Numbered from the stretch's first letter, positions 27,901-40,665 are shown. The stretch is DNA of 64,000 nt from Fulvivirga marina (GCF_016775155.1 NZ_JAEUGD010000066.1:282832-346831); one strand, 5' to 3'. Translations and numbers: made by a program. Notes: a model not told the origin generated them from the sequence alone.

Positions 27901-28635
27901 TTCAACCTCATCCCCTGACATTCCTTTATCAAATCCGGGATGAAAGTAAACAGACAGTTCTGTAGCTCCGTCACCATTCAATAGCAAAAGCCCCTCCACG
28001 GTGTAAGTTGACCCACTGGTATACATATCTTTCTTTTGGTTGGTCACCTGAAACTCTCCTGTACACTCATAGTCCTTCTCTTCTTTCATATTGGTAAGGC
28101 TGACCTTAAGTCCTACCTGTACTGCCTGAGGCACATTAGCTACCGTAAATGTTCTGGACAACCCATTATGACCATTTTTTGAAATATACTCAGGCACCTC
28201 CTCTATCTGAATAGTATTACCTTGATCATCCTCTAGCTCATATTTAAAATGCACTTGCCCGTTTTTGAATTGATAGCCTTTAAAATCAACTTCAGGTTTA
28301 ACTTCGATACCGCCTTTTATCATTACCCACTTGGTATGATTCAGTTTACTGGCATAATAAGCATAACCTTTACTGGTTGGCTGAGGGCCATGCTTAGTAG
28401 TATAAACGGCACCATCAAAATTTACGCCTCCTTTCCAAGCCTTGTACAAACCTCCATATCGGGCATCATAGGCTGCGTAAAGTTCGTCATGTAAGGCTAC
28501 GGTTATTATTCTTGGCTGCTCATCAAGAACCGAGCGAAACACCCATGGGTTGCGAGGGCGTTCTCTTGTTTCTTCTTCCTTAGTACACGATATCAATAAA
28601 ATTAGGGCGAGAACTATCTGGAATATTTTCTTCAT
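24946..28635 (-). CDS. multidomain lipoprotein: cytochrome c + PA14 + glucose-dehydrogenase-like propeller + DUF1080
   Basis: 1229 residues with a lipoprotein signal (LILLISC, Cys17). Order of parts: a beta-rich N-terminal domain (~30-255); a class I cytochrome c (~258-345) with heme motif CKTCH near residue 270 and Met in VPMTAHPD; a PA14 carbohydrate-binding domain (~385-520, VFRLVSDDGSKLYINDK); a PQQ/soluble-glucose-dehydrogenase-like propeller (~560-870, LRTPNGIGIGVDGELFIADNQGDWLP); and a C-terminal DUF1080 domain (~1045-1229, GWKLLFDGKTTTGWRKFK, NSGVIYNV). DUF1080 proteins include 3-keto-disaccharide hydrolases/lyases. The architecture suggests periplasmic oxidation and cleavage of a glycoside. 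It lies between two isomerase-like genes. Confidence 0.9.
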   Translation of the reverse strand: MKKIFQIVLALILLISCTKEEETRERPRNPWVFRSVLDEQPRIITVALHDELYAAYDARYGGLYKAWKGGVNFDGAVYTTKHGPQPTSKGYAYYASKLNHTKWVMIKGGIEVKPEVDFKGYQFKNGQVHFKYELEDDQGNTIQIEEVPEYISKNGHNGLSRTFTVANVPQAVQVGLKVSLTNMKEEKDYECTGEFQVTNQKKDMYTSGSTYTVEGLLLLNGDGATELSVYFHPGFDKGMSGDEVEPKVVIAEGSLMEGKQLIENSDCKTCHNEVKKTVGPAYIDIAKRYENSEASTVDLAQKVINGGSGNWGEVPMTAHPDLQEIDAKKMMAYVLSLDNEPLKETMEVKEDDLMLGVASIKLQLNDQNEAFKAGGEELHNGLAANAYAWNEPNTGFDQLVKTTAPVLSGVIPAIHLDNAADLGKFKENIYIEFKGFVDVEETSNYVFRLVSDDGSKLYINDKLVIDNSGFHGPEAKDGEIYLQKGLNKLKIEYAQGKGGAVLSFQWAKYGDRKFSIVPASVLKYKNTQFREVIPYIAPEKLMRSIPGDQRPLVEVHPAFDLFQARPDDFEPRVGGMDFLSNGRMVVCTWDSVGSVYIVDGVETGDPSQMKVKQIASGLAEPLGLKVVDDQIYVLQKHELTRLIDHDGDELIDEYQTVSDDWKVSANFHEFAFGLAYKDGHFYAALAIAIMPGGASANPQIQDRGKVIKISKDDGSVEFIAHGLRTPNGIGIGVDGELFIADNQGDWLPSSKIVHVQKGAWYGSRAVDFEGTANIKETRPVVWLPQDEIGNSPSTPAYLDLGPYKGQMIHGEVTHGGVKRVFVEKVDGKYQGAVFRFIQGLEAGVNRLTWGPDGDLYIGGIGNPGNWQQNDKLWHGLQRLHYNGKTAFEPLAIRARTNGIEVEFTQPIAEDQGQHVDDYQVKQWHYKPTEDYGGPKLDMKQLNVRSLHMSGDRKKIFLELEGMEADHVVHFRVVNPFTSAEKQSLWTTEGWYTMNNIPQDKPGFVNPVEPVPHNQLTEKEKEEGWKLLFDGKTTTGWRKFKEDRIGPAWKVGNGTLYLDNSKKKDWQVVGGGDIITDKEYQDYELVLDWKVEEGGNSGVIYNVVENENYDYVWQTGPEMQILDNPKHPDGRIEMHRAGDLYDMISTRFVTVNPGGQWNYARIVSKAGHVEHWLNGYKVVEFQMHVPEWDEMIKGSKFKAMSGFGKARKGHISLQDHGDKVWFRNIKIREL

Positions 28636-28700
28636 AGGTATAGAGTGCTATAGAACCATTTTCATAGCAGCATTATTGGGTTTTATTTTAAATCAAGTTT

Positions 28701-29756
28701 TCAGATTCCGAGTATCTTACGATTTAGCTCGTCATTGGATTCTCCACCAGCAAAATCATCAAAAGCTTTTTGGGTAACTTCGATAATATGACTTTGAATG
28801 AATGGTGCCCCTTCTCTTGCTCCCTGCTCGGGTGATTTGATGCAACACTCCCATTCCATCACTGCCCAACCTCCATAGCCATATTGTGATAGTTTACTGA
28901 ATATTCCCGTAAAATCCACCTGTCCATCTCCCAATGATCTGAATCGACCGGGTCTGTCTCCCCATGATTGATACCCCCCATAAACACCACTTTTACCATT
29001 GTAATGGTACTCAGCATCCTTAACATGGAACATGCGAATGTATTCATTATAGTGATCAATCATTTGCAGATAATCAAGCTGCTGCAATACAAAATGACTC
29101 GGATCAAACAACAGTTTTACTCTTGGGTGTTTGTTTGTAGCCTCTACAAACCTTTCGAATGTGATGCCATCATGCAAGTCTTCTCCTGCATGAACTTCAT
29201 AGCAAAGGTCTACACCGTTTTCATCAAATACGTTCAATATTGGCTCCCACCTATTGGCCAACTCTTTAAAGCCGGCTTCGACCAAGCCATCCGGTCTTTG
29301 TGGCCAGGGGTACATAAAGGGCCATAGCAAAGCTCCTGAAAAAGTGGCATGAACATCAATGCCTAGGTTACGGCTGGCTTTCGCGGCTTTTTTCACCTGT
29401 TCGGCGGCCCATTTTTGTCTTTCAGACGGATAGCCTCTCAGCTCAGCTGGAGCAAAAACATCAAACATAGTATCATAAGCAGGATGAACCGCAACCAACT
29501 GCCCTTGCTGGTGAGTGGACAGCTCCGTTACCTGCATACCGTACTGCTCCACGGTACCTTTTATCTCATCAGTATAGGTTTTACTTGCTGCTGCCTTTTC
29601 CAGGTCAAAGCATCGCTTATCCCAAGTGGGTATTTGTACCCCTTTATAACCTAGTTCCGATGCCCATTTGCATATGTTGTTGAGGTTATTGAATGGAGGT
29701 TCATCATCCAGAAATTGTGCGAGAAATATTGCTGGTCCTTGTATGGTTTTCATCAT
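28701..29756 (-). CDS. sugar phosphate isomerase/epimerase family TIM barrel (cytoplasmic)
   Basis: 351 residues, no signal peptide. AP_endonuc_2-type barrel: YKGVQIPTWDKRCFDLEKA, CYEVHAGEDLHDG, LLFDPSHFVLQQLDY, RMFHVKDAEY and VMEWECCIKSPEQGA, with Glu/Asp/His metal ligands in the expected strands. It is 23 bases after the Gfo/Idh gene and 65 before the DUF1080 gene on the same strand. Such proteins epimerise, isomerise or hydrate sugars or inositols; with a Gfo/Idh neighbour, a keto-sugar substrate is likely. Either of the two adjacent ATGs could be the start. Confidence 0.9.
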   Translation of the reverse strand: MMKTIQGPAIFLAQFLDDEPPFNNLNNICKWASELGYKGVQIPTWDKRCFDLEKAAASKTYTDEIKGTVEQYGMQVTELSTHQQGQLVAVHPAYDTMFDVFAPAELRGYPSERQKWAAEQVKKAAKASRNLGIDVHATFSGALLWPFMYPWPQRPDGLVEAGFKELANRWEPILNVFDENGVDLCYEVHAGEDLHDGITFERFVEATNKHPRVKLLFDPSHFVLQQLDYLQMIDHYNEYIRMFHVKDAEYHYNGKSGVYGGYQSWGDRPGRFRSLGDGQVDFTGIFSKLSQYGYGGWAVMEWECCIKSPEQGAREGAPFIQSHIIEVTQKAFDDFAGGESNDELNRKILGI

Positions 29757-29779
29757 ATGTTGTTGGTTTTGAAGTGGCT

Positions 29780-30946
29780 TTACATCTTAATCCACCGGTT
29801 TTTCTTTTCTGTTGATTCTACTACTTTATCAATGAAGGTCATGCCCATTACTCCGTCATTTATATCGGGGTAATCGTAGATATCTAAATCAGGCTTTTCT
29901 CCCGATTCTACAGCCTTGATGGCAAATGCAAAATTTCGGTAGATATTAGCAAATGCCTCAAGGTAGCCTTCTGGATGCCCTGATGGCAACCTTGTATTTC
30001 TTCTTGAGGCTTCAGACAGGTATTGGTTATCTACTCCGGTCCTCCATAACTCATTAGGCCTGTCAGTCCATTTCACCTGCAATGTATTGGCATCGGTATG
30101 ATTCCACTCCAGCCCGCCTTTTTCTCCATAAACACGAAGTTTAAGGTTATTCTCCTCTCCGGCTGCTATCTGTGTTGCAACCAAGACACCAGATGTACCA
30201 TTATCAAAACGAAGCAGAACAGCTCCGTCATCATCAAGTTCACGCCCTTCAACAATTTTGTTGAGATCCGCACAAACATTGCTAATACTCAAACCACTAA
30301 CATATTCTGCCAGATGTGCTGCATGTGTACCTATATCTCCCATACAGCCACTTTTTCCTGACCTTGCAGGATCTGTTCTCCAGGAAGCCTGCTTTTGCCC
30401 ACCTTTCTCGATATTATCAGTAAGCCACCCCTGTGGATACTCTACGTACACCTTTCTCACACTGCCTAACATACCCTGTTTTATCAGGTTTTTAGCCTCC
30501 TTCACCATGGGGTAGCCACTATAGGTGTGGGTCAACCCGAATAGCAAACCTGTTTTATCTACAAGGGTCTTCAGTTCCAATGCTTCATCTAAAGAAAAAC
30601 ACAAGGGTTTATCTGACATAACGTGAAAACCATGCTCCAGAGCCATTTTAGCAGGCCCGAAGTGCAGGTGATTTGGGGTCACTATGGATATAAAGTCCAT
30701 GCGCTCTCCTTCGGGGAATTTGCTTTCATGTTCAATCATCTGTTGCCAGCTATCATATACCCTTTGCTCATCAAGATACAATGCCTGACCGGTTTGTTTG
30801 GACTTCTCGGGGCTACTACTAAATGCTCCACAAACGAGTTCAATCTCCTGATCCAAAGCGGCAGCATTTCTGTGAACAGCTCCAATAAAAGCGTCTGCTC
30901 CACCTCCAACCATCCCCATTTTTATCTTGCGGTTTTTCATTGCCAT
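29780..30946 (-). CDS. Gfo/Idh/MocA-family NAD(P)-dependent oxidoreductase
   Basis: About 388 residues from the ATG at 30946; a longer frame starts at 30961 and another ATG is at 30940. N-terminal Rossmann domain with GMVGGGADAFIGAVHR, ITPN-type VTPNHLHFGPA and the conserved KPLCFSLDEA (usual catalytic 'EKP' is DKP here). The C-terminal substrate domain contains GDIGTHAAHLAEYVSG with the family His. Members oxidise a sugar or inositol hydroxyl, often at C3. It is the first gene of the minus-strand cluster and is divergent from an MFS permease, with a LacI-type operator in between. Confidence 0.92.
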   Translation of the reverse strand: MAMKNRKIKMGMVGGGADAFIGAVHRNAAALDQEIELVCGAFSSSPEKSKQTGQALYLDEQRVYDSWQQMIEHESKFPEGERMDFISIVTPNHLHFGPAKMALEHGFHVMSDKPLCFSLDEALELKTLVDKTGLLFGLTHTYSGYPMVKEAKNLIKQGMLGSVRKVYVEYPQGWLTDNIEKGGQKQASWRTDPARSGKSGCMGDIGTHAAHLAEYVSGLSISNVCADLNKIVEGRELDDDGAVLLRFDNGTSGVLVATQIAAGEENNLKLRVYGEKGGLEWNHTDANTLQVKWTDRPNELWRTGVDNQYLSEASRRNTRLPSGHPEGYLEAFANIYRNFAFAIKAVESGEKPDLDIYDYPDINDGVMGMTFIDKVVESTEKKNRWIKM

Positions 30947-31050
30947 AAGCTTATTGTACAAATAAAAAGTTAGGTAAAAAACTGGGCGTTTTTCAGCCCT
31001 TATCGGTTCAATATAAAAATTATGAGTGACTTTAAAAATGTAATTTCTGA

Positions 31051-31064
31051 CGCAAACGTTTGCG
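31051..31064. promoter_or_regulatory. LacI-type operator, site A
   Basis: Perfect 14-base palindrome CGCAAACGTTTGCG with the CG centre and GCAAAC half-sites typical of LacI/GalR regulators. It lies 65 bases before the MFS permease start and ~105 before the divergent Gfo/Idh start. A near -7 box TGAATTTG (31073-31080) lies just downstream. Near-identical sites occur at 42433 and 60601. Confidence 0.85.
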
Positions 31065-31128
31065 ATAAATGATGAATTTGCAGATTTTAAAATTAAAGGT
31101 TATTATCCCGTTTTAAACCTCTAGAACT

Positions 31129-32361
31129 ATGAATAAAACCATCCTTCCCAGACTAAGTACCATGATGTTTTTGCAGTTTTTTGTGTGGGGTGCCTGGTAT
31201 GTAACCATCGGTAATTATATGGGTGCTCATGGTATGGCAGACCTAACCCACTGGCCTTATACTGTTAATCCAATAGCTGCTATTATTGCACCTTTTTTTC
31301 TGGGTATGATTGCCGACCGGTATTTTGCAACAGAACGGGTTTTAGGCGTGCTGCATTTGCTGGGAGCTGCCATCATGTTTTATGTACCTCAAACCACAAG
31401 TAACTCTACCCTGTTTATTGTGATGCTGCTCGCTTATAATTTATGCTATATGCCCACGCTGGGACTTACTAATTCTCTTGCATTTCATAACATTCAGGAC
31501 CAGGAAAGGCAATTTCCTATTGTGAGGGTGTTCGGTACTATCGGATGGATAGCCGCAGGCCTTTTCATCAGCTATGTTCTTGTATATTTTGTTGCTGATA
31601 GTTTACCAGATACTACACCACTTCCTATGTACACCACTGCTTTTTCAAGTGTTATACTGGGACTTTACAGTTTCTCCTTACCTCATACACCTCCACCCGC
31701 TAAAGGTGAAAAGACTTCAATCAGAAGCATCTTAGGTATAGACGCCTACCACTATTTAAAGAGCAAATCATTTATTGTATTTCTGGTAAGCTCTTTCCTG
31801 ATAAGTATACCTTTGGCAGCTTATTATAATTTTGCCCCCATCTTTGTTAACTACACCGGTTTTGAGCGCCCGGCAGCTACCATGTCTTTGGGGCAAGTTT
31901 CCGAAGTGGTTTTCATGCTATTAATGCCCTTATTCTTTGTGAGGCTGGGTGTTAAGAAAATGCTGCTTCTGGGTATGGGTGCCTGGGTATTGCGTTATGC
32001 ATTTTTTGCATTTTCAGCTCCAGAAAGTATATTCTGGATGGTAATTACAGGTGTAATTCTTCATGGTATCTGTTATGACTTCTTCTTTGTAACCGGTCAG
32101 GTTTATGTTGATAAAAAATCAACAGCCAAGATCCGCGGACAGGCCCAGGGTTTTTTAGTATTTATTACTTATGGTGTGGGTATGCTTATAGGTGCCCAGA
32201 TTGCCGGTGAGGTGTACAATAACTTTCTCAGCGGCGCGAAAGCTTTAACTTCTGCTCAATGGAAGAGTTTCTGGTTGATACCTTGTGCATTTGCAGGGCT
32301 TATTATGCTGTTCTTTGGGTTGTTGTTCAAAGATAAAGTTGAGGATCTAAAGCAGGAGTAG
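31129..32361 (+). CDS. MFS permease, nucleoside:H+ symporter (NupG)-like
   Basis: 410 residues, 12 predicted transmembrane helices (for example LSTMMFLQFFVWGAWYVTIG at the start, IAAIIAPFFLGMIADRYF, VFGTIGWIAAGLFISYVLVY). The N terminus FLQFFVWGAWY and the TxGQVYVDKK segment match the NupG/XapB-like group that Bacteroidota use widely near sugar-degradation genes, so the substrate need not be a nucleoside. It is divergent from the Gfo/Idh cluster across a LacI-type operator, which suggests uptake of the sugar or keto-sugar those enzymes process. Confidence 0.88.
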   Translation: MNKTILPRLSTMMFLQFFVWGAWYVTIGNYMGAHGMADLTHWPYTVNPIAAIIAPFFLGMIADRYFATERVLGVLHLLGAAIMFYVPQTTSNSTLFIVMLLAYNLCYMPTLGLTNSLAFHNIQDQERQFPIVRVFGTIGWIAAGLFISYVLVYFVADSLPDTTPLPMYTTAFSSVILGLYSFSLPHTPPPAKGEKTSIRSILGIDAYHYLKSKSFIVFLVSSFLISIPLAAYYNFAPIFVNYTGFERPAATMSLGQVSEVVFMLLMPLFFVRLGVKKMLLLGMGAWVLRYAFFAFSAPESIFWMVITGVILHGICYDFFFVTGQVYVDKKSTAKIRGQAQGFLVFITYGVGMLIGAQIAGEVYNNFLSGAKALTSAQWKSFWLIPCAFAGLIMLFFGLLFKDKVEDLKQE

Positions 32362-32417
32362 TTTAAAAGCAAACACTGGTTTAGTACAGGAAAAGATAAA
32401 CTATTAGAGAAAAGGTT

Positions 32418-32463
32418 AAAGGAGATTCAAGGCCTGCCAGGCACAGGCCCTTGAACCTCCTTT
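32418..32463. terminator. long bidirectional hairpin terminator
   Basis: An extended inverted repeat with arms AAAGGAG..TTCAAGG..CCTG and CAGG..CCTTGAA..CTCCTTT ends in a T/A-rich border on both sides. It separates the MFS permease from the convergent minus-strand gene. Confidence 0.75.
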
Positions 32464-32503
32464 AAGTGTAATTTCTTTTTACTCTGGGAATCGCCTCTCT
32501 GTT

Positions 32504-33520
32504 CTATTGCTCATCAATTGCCAGGTATGTAAATGTCTGATTTAATAAAACATAAGCCACTTCTCCAAAAGTAGTAGCTCCAGAAAAACCAATATCATGC
32601 TTATCTAACTCGCCGTATAGATAATTTAAGATACAGTTGCAGTTATAAACAATGTTTTTTTCGTTTTCTAAAACACTTTCTATTCTATTTCTAAATGACT
32701 CGGAGTAACTGTCAAACTTTTTAGAAGTAGTGTATTTCTTTCCTTTAAAAAGTGGGGCATAAAAGACAACTTCCTTTTTTTCATCATCAAGATACTGAAA
32801 GCTTACATTGACGGTAGCCCCTGCATAATCACAAACAAGTGGGTATGAAGTGTCTATATTATGCTCCTTGATATATTCGTACAGACTAGTTGGCTTACCA
32901 TCGATCAAACAGTTTTTAACCCTAAAGGCATCCTCCTCCACTTCAATAAAAATATCATTTTCCGGCTCAAACACATTGACTATTTCTAACCGAGCTACTT
33001 TCTCAGGAGGTAACTCCGCATGCAATACCACTGCATTGTCGGTAAAGCTTTCTCCACTTGGTCCATAGAAAGTTTTTGAAAGTTTACCTTTAGTAAATTC
33101 TTCTAAATCTACTCCGGCTACCAATCCTATCAACGGGTTCTCAAACAATTTTTCGTAGCTTGATGAGTTTAGAGCAAAGGAAAACTGGATGTCACGCAAT
33201 GCAGGCAATACTAAAAAGTTGAACCCATTTTCAAAACCACTTGTGCTGACGTTTTTTAAAGATGTCTCATCAAAAACCGATATTGAAAAAGACTTTATCA
33301 AATCAGTGAAATCACTAACCATAAGGTATCCCCTACCAGATTCCTTATTTATTTTCTGTTCCAGGTAGAAGAATGGTGTAGTAGCTCCGATCCAATTTCC
33401 ATGAGGAAGTTGGTTTAATAGGTCTTCAGAACCAGAAAGTACCAATACTTTACCTTCTTCTATCAGCTTGGATGTCGACTTTACATCCATCAGTTTGTTT
33501 TCTTGTATTTTTGCTTTCAT
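32504..33520 (-). CDS. FIST-like conserved hypothetical protein (DUF6976-like)
   Basis: About 338 residues from the ATG at 33520, one base after the stop of the upstream small gene; a longer frame overlaps that gene and is not preferred. No signal peptide. Parts resemble FIST-type sensory domains: LPHGNWIGATTPFFY near the start, and a C-terminal part with NCNCILNYLYGELDKHDIGFSGATTFGEVAYVLLNQTFTYLAI, where FIST_C proteins end in a similar C...GE block. Such proteins may sense small ligands upstream of kinases or cyclases. Assignment is tentative and no kinase is adjacent. Confidence 0.7.
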   Translation of the reverse strand: MKAKIQENKLMDVKSTSKLIEEGKVLVLSGSEDLLNQLPHGNWIGATTPFFYLEQKINKESGRGYLMVSDFTDLIKSFSISVFDETSLKNVSTSGFENGFNFLVLPALRDIQFSFALNSSSYEKLFENPLIGLVAGVDLEEFTKGKLSKTFYGPSGESFTDNAVVLHAELPPEKVARLEIVNVFEPENDIFIEVEEDAFRVKNCLIDGKPTSLYEYIKEHNIDTSYPLVCDYAGATVNVSFQYLDDEKKEVVFYAPLFKGKKYTTSKKFDSYSESFRNRIESVLENEKNIVYNCNCILNYLYGELDKHDIGFSGATTFGEVAYVLLNQTFTYLAIDEQ

Positions 33521-33521
33521 T

Positions 33522-33764
33522 TTACCAGTCTTTAAATATTTTTTTAAAATCACTCTGCACCGCTACTACATACTTTTCACACAATTGGTGTAATTCATCG
33601 ATGGCTTTTTCTAAAGGCAGCTCCCCTGATGAAATCTTACTTTGGTACTCTGCAGTTTTCATTTGTAGTACAAAATTTTGGAATTTGTGATCTAACAGTC
33701 CTGTTACCAATTTTCGCCACTCTTCTCTTTCTTTAGAGGGTATAGTGTATTGTTTTTGTTCCAT
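33522..33764 (-). CDS. small helical hypothetical protein, partner of the FIST-like gene
   Basis: 80 residues, charged and apparently all helical (EREEWRKLVTGLLDHKFQNFVLQMKTAEYQSKISSG...AIDELHQLCEKYVVAV), with no signal or membrane segment. Its stop codon ends one base before the start of the FIST-like gene, so the two are almost certainly co-translated. It could be a regulatory or adaptor subunit. I know no characterised homologue. Confidence 0.65.
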   Translation of the reverse strand: MEQKQYTIPSKEREEWRKLVTGLLDHKFQNFVLQMKTAEYQSKISSGELPLEKAIDELHQLCEKYVVAVQSDFKKIFKDW

Positions 33765-33976
33765 AGTTGATCATTTTATTGCATGAACAAACCAAAAACA
33801 TCATTGAACATACAATGTTAAAGGTTTGTATAAATTTTGATTTTGTCATACTATCAAGCCTTTTTTACTAATGAAGTTTGAAGTATTAGCCTGGCTTTAA
33901 AAGTTCTCTAATTTGCATTTCCCTGATTAGGCCTTCTTGCCTTGTGATGGTAAAAGCTTAATAATGGAGTAAATGG

Positions 33977-34891
33977 TTAGCTCACAAGGAGGGCGGCACC
34001 AAATACTCCTGCACTGTCGCCAAGTTTCGGCCTAACAATTGGGGTTTTCAGGCTGGTGTTGAAAGTGTACTTTTCAGCTTCTTTGACTCCTCGATTATAA
34101 AGAATATCTATATTTCCTACTCCACCACCAAGTACAATTACATCAGGGTCGAGGATATTGATAATATTAGAAATACCTAATCCAAAGAAATGAGCCAGCC
34201 TTTCAAGGGTTGCGGCAGCATACTTATCGCCTTCTTGCTGTATTACTATGTCTTTCAACTTTTTATGTTCACCCGATAATCCCTGATAATATCTCTCCAA
34301 AGCAGGTCCGGCTATTATGGTTTCAACACAACCGGATTTTCCACAGTAGCACTTCCCTCCGGATGCATCCAGGAAGTTATGGCCCCACTCTCCTCCTATG
34401 CCTTGATGTCCATTGATCACTTTGCCATTGACCACCAGGCCGCCTCCAACTCCTGTACCCATAATAACCCCAAAAACAACCTCAGCATCGGAATTTATAT
34501 CCTGTACAATGCCCAGCCTGGTTTCGGCAAGGGCAAAGCAGTTTGCATCATTAGCCATTTTAACTTCTATACCCAAAAGGTCTTCCAGGTCTTGCTTAAA
34601 TGGCTGCCCATTAAGGCTAGTAGAGTTGCTGTTTTTTAATAAATAAGTCTGAGGATCCAGGTTTCCCGGCGTACCAATTCCGAGGATTTCCGGGGTGCTT
34701 TTTACCTCTTCTGACATCAGACCGATCAATTCTTTGATCCGGTTTAAAATATGTTTATAACCTTTATCAGCCTCCGTTGAAATGCGGGTACGACATAATA
34801 CTTCCGATATATTGGGTGAATTAATAACTACACCTTCTATTTTGGTACCTCCAAGGTCAATACCCCATAGTTTTTTATTGTCTTTTGCCAT
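33977..34891 (-). CDS. ROK-family sugar kinase (probable glucokinase)
   Basis: 304 residues. ROK kinases phosphorylate glucose, fructose or N-acyl-hexosamines with ATP. Motifs: GIDLGGTKIEGVV (phosphate 1), VMGTGVGGGLVVNG, GEWGHNFLD (ExGH), the ROK zinc site CYCGKSGCVE, and VLGGGVGN. No DNA-binding N-terminal extension is present, so it is an enzyme, not a repressor. It is the last gene of a minus-strand operon behind a GH13 alpha-glucosidase (77-base gap), which makes glucose the natural substrate. Confidence 0.92.
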   Translation of the reverse strand: MAKDNKKLWGIDLGGTKIEGVVINSPNISEVLCRTRISTEADKGYKHILNRIKELIGLMSEEVKSTPEILGIGTPGNLDPQTYLLKNSNSTSLNGQPFKQDLEDLLGIEVKMANDANCFALAETRLGIVQDINSDAEVVFGVIMGTGVGGGLVVNGKVINGHQGIGGEWGHNFLDASGGKCYCGKSGCVETIIAGPALERYYQGLSGEHKKLKDIVIQQEGDKYAAATLERLAHFFGLGISNIINILDPDVIVLGGGVGNIDILYNRGVKEAEKYTFNTSLKTPIVRPKLGDSAGVFGAALLVS

Positions 34892-34968
34892 TTTACAAAT
34901 ATGATTACCTTATTTATGGCCTGTAATTATTAAAGGCCTGGTATTACTGGTTATTTATAATTCAAATT

Positions 34969-36621
34969 TCAACTCACTTTAAACAGTTTAGCCTCCCAGG
35001 GTCTCAAAACGGAGGCTTCATTTTCCTGCTCATAGTTGTTTATGAGTAACTCAAGGTTATCGCCAACTTTTTCATTGAACAACCGGTTATCTTCAGAAAA
35101 ATTGAGCACAACCAGAAAGTGTCCATCGCTATCAAACCTTTCATAGGCATAAATGTGACGATCATCTTTTAACAAACACCTGTAATCACCATATACCAGC
35201 GTGGGGTTATCTTTTCTGAAAGCTATCATTTTACGATAATAATTCAGGATAGAATCATGATCACTTTGCTGTATCTCTACATTGATCTCAGTAAAGTTAG
35301 GGTTTACTTTTAACCAAGGCTCAACCGATGAAAATCCGCCGTGATCCGAAGCATCCCACTGTATTGGTGTACGAGCATTATCTCTGCTTTGCAGGTGAAC
35401 AAGTTCCATAAAATCATCCATGGATTTACCTTCTGTTTCAGCCTTTTTCCAACTATTTAATGTTTCGATATCACGATAATCGTCAATAGAATGATGTATT
35501 ACGTTAGTCATTCCAATTTCATCTCCCTGATAAATATAGGTGGTTCCTCTCATGGAGAGCAAAAGGGTCGACAAGAGCTTAGCTGACTGTTTCCAGTAGG
35601 TTTTATCGTTACCAAATCGCGACACCATTCTCGGAAAATCATGATTCCCCAAGAATATGCTTCCCCATCCTTTAGCATTCAGTTTTTCATCCCAGGCATT
35701 GAATACATTCTTGAAATCGACTAAGTCCCATTCAACAGGATCATATTTTCCTCCAGGTCCATTATCCATAAACATATGGCCAAAGTGGAAGATCATATTG
35801 AGTTCCTTTCTGGACTCATCTACATAATTAATACCATTATCCAGGTCTATTCCAGGGCCTTCCCCGACCGTCATGATATCATATTGGGAAAGCACTTCCT
35901 GCTGCATTTCTCTCAAAAACTCATGTACCCTTGGTCCATTAGCATAATAGCGGTTGATTATGGCATTGAAATCTTTAATATTGGCATCGGGAAAATCAGT
36001 ATTTTTAGATATGAGCGATACTACATCCATCCTCAACCCATCTATTCCTTTATCAAACCAGAATTTCATCACATCATATATTTCCTGACGTACTTTTGGG
36101 TTTTCCCAATTCAGATCTGGTTGTTTTTTAGAGAAAAGGTGCAGATAGTACTCCTCTGTTAACGGATCATACTCCCAGACACTCCCTCCAAAAAAGGAAG
36201 GCCAATTTGTGGGAGGTTGTCCGTTTTTAGCAGGCTTCCAGTAGTAATAGTCACGATATGGGTTGTCTTTTGATTTGCGGGATTCCTGAAACCAGAAATG
36301 TTCGTCTGAAGTATGGTTGGGTACCAAGTCCATTACCAGCCTCATCTTCCTCTGATGGACTTCGCTTAATAAAGTATCAAAGTCACTCATTGTACCAAAT
36401 TCATCCATAATATCACGATAATCACTGATATCGTAGCCATTATCATCATTGGGAGATTTATAGACGGGGCATATCCAAATGATATCTACCCCAAGTGACT
36501 TAATATAATCCAGTTTGCTAATTATACCCGGAATATCTCCTATGCCGTCGTTATTGGAATCTCTATAACTTCGTGGATATATCTGATAAACTACACTTTC
36601 CTTCCACCAGGTTCTTTCCAT
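34969..36621 (-). CDS. GH13 alpha-glucosidase (oligo-1,6-glucosidase type), cytoplasmic
   Basis: 550 residues, no signal peptide. Retaining alpha-glucosidase that frees glucose from the non-reducing end of small alpha-glucosides. Motifs: WWKESVVYQIYPRSY, DLVPNHTSDEH, the nucleophile in GLRMDVVSLISK, acid/base Glu in TVGEGPGID and the transition-state Asp in FLGNHDFPR. Val right after the nucleophile is usual in enzymes not restricted to alpha-1,4 bonds. It starts 10 bases after glpD and is followed by a glucokinase, so its products should be glucose plus, given the neighbours, glycerol. Exact substrate is inferred. Confidence 0.92.
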   Translation of the reverse strand: MERTWWKESVVYQIYPRSYRDSNNDGIGDIPGIISKLDYIKSLGVDIIWICPVYKSPNDDNGYDISDYRDIMDEFGTMSDFDTLLSEVHQRKMRLVMDLVPNHTSDEHFWFQESRKSKDNPYRDYYYWKPAKNGQPPTNWPSFFGGSVWEYDPLTEEYYLHLFSKKQPDLNWENPKVRQEIYDVMKFWFDKGIDGLRMDVVSLISKNTDFPDANIKDFNAIINRYYANGPRVHEFLREMQQEVLSQYDIMTVGEGPGIDLDNGINYVDESRKELNMIFHFGHMFMDNGPGGKYDPVEWDLVDFKNVFNAWDEKLNAKGWGSIFLGNHDFPRMVSRFGNDKTYWKQSAKLLSTLLLSMRGTTYIYQGDEIGMTNVIHHSIDDYRDIETLNSWKKAETEGKSMDDFMELVHLQSRDNARTPIQWDASDHGGFSSVEPWLKVNPNFTEINVEIQQSDHDSILNYYRKMIAFRKDNPTLVYGDYRCLLKDDRHIYAYERFDSDGHFLVVLNFSEDNRLFNEKVGDNLELLINNYEQENEASVLRPWEAKLFKVS

Positions 36622-36631
36622 ATTGCTTTAA

Positions 36632-40571
<3,940 letters not shown>

Positions 40572-40665
40572 GGCGATTAAATTACCAAAAGGAATCGACA
40601 AATACCCGAGAGACAGAAATTATTATGCATAACGACTTTCATACGCAACACCATTCGTTTGAACT

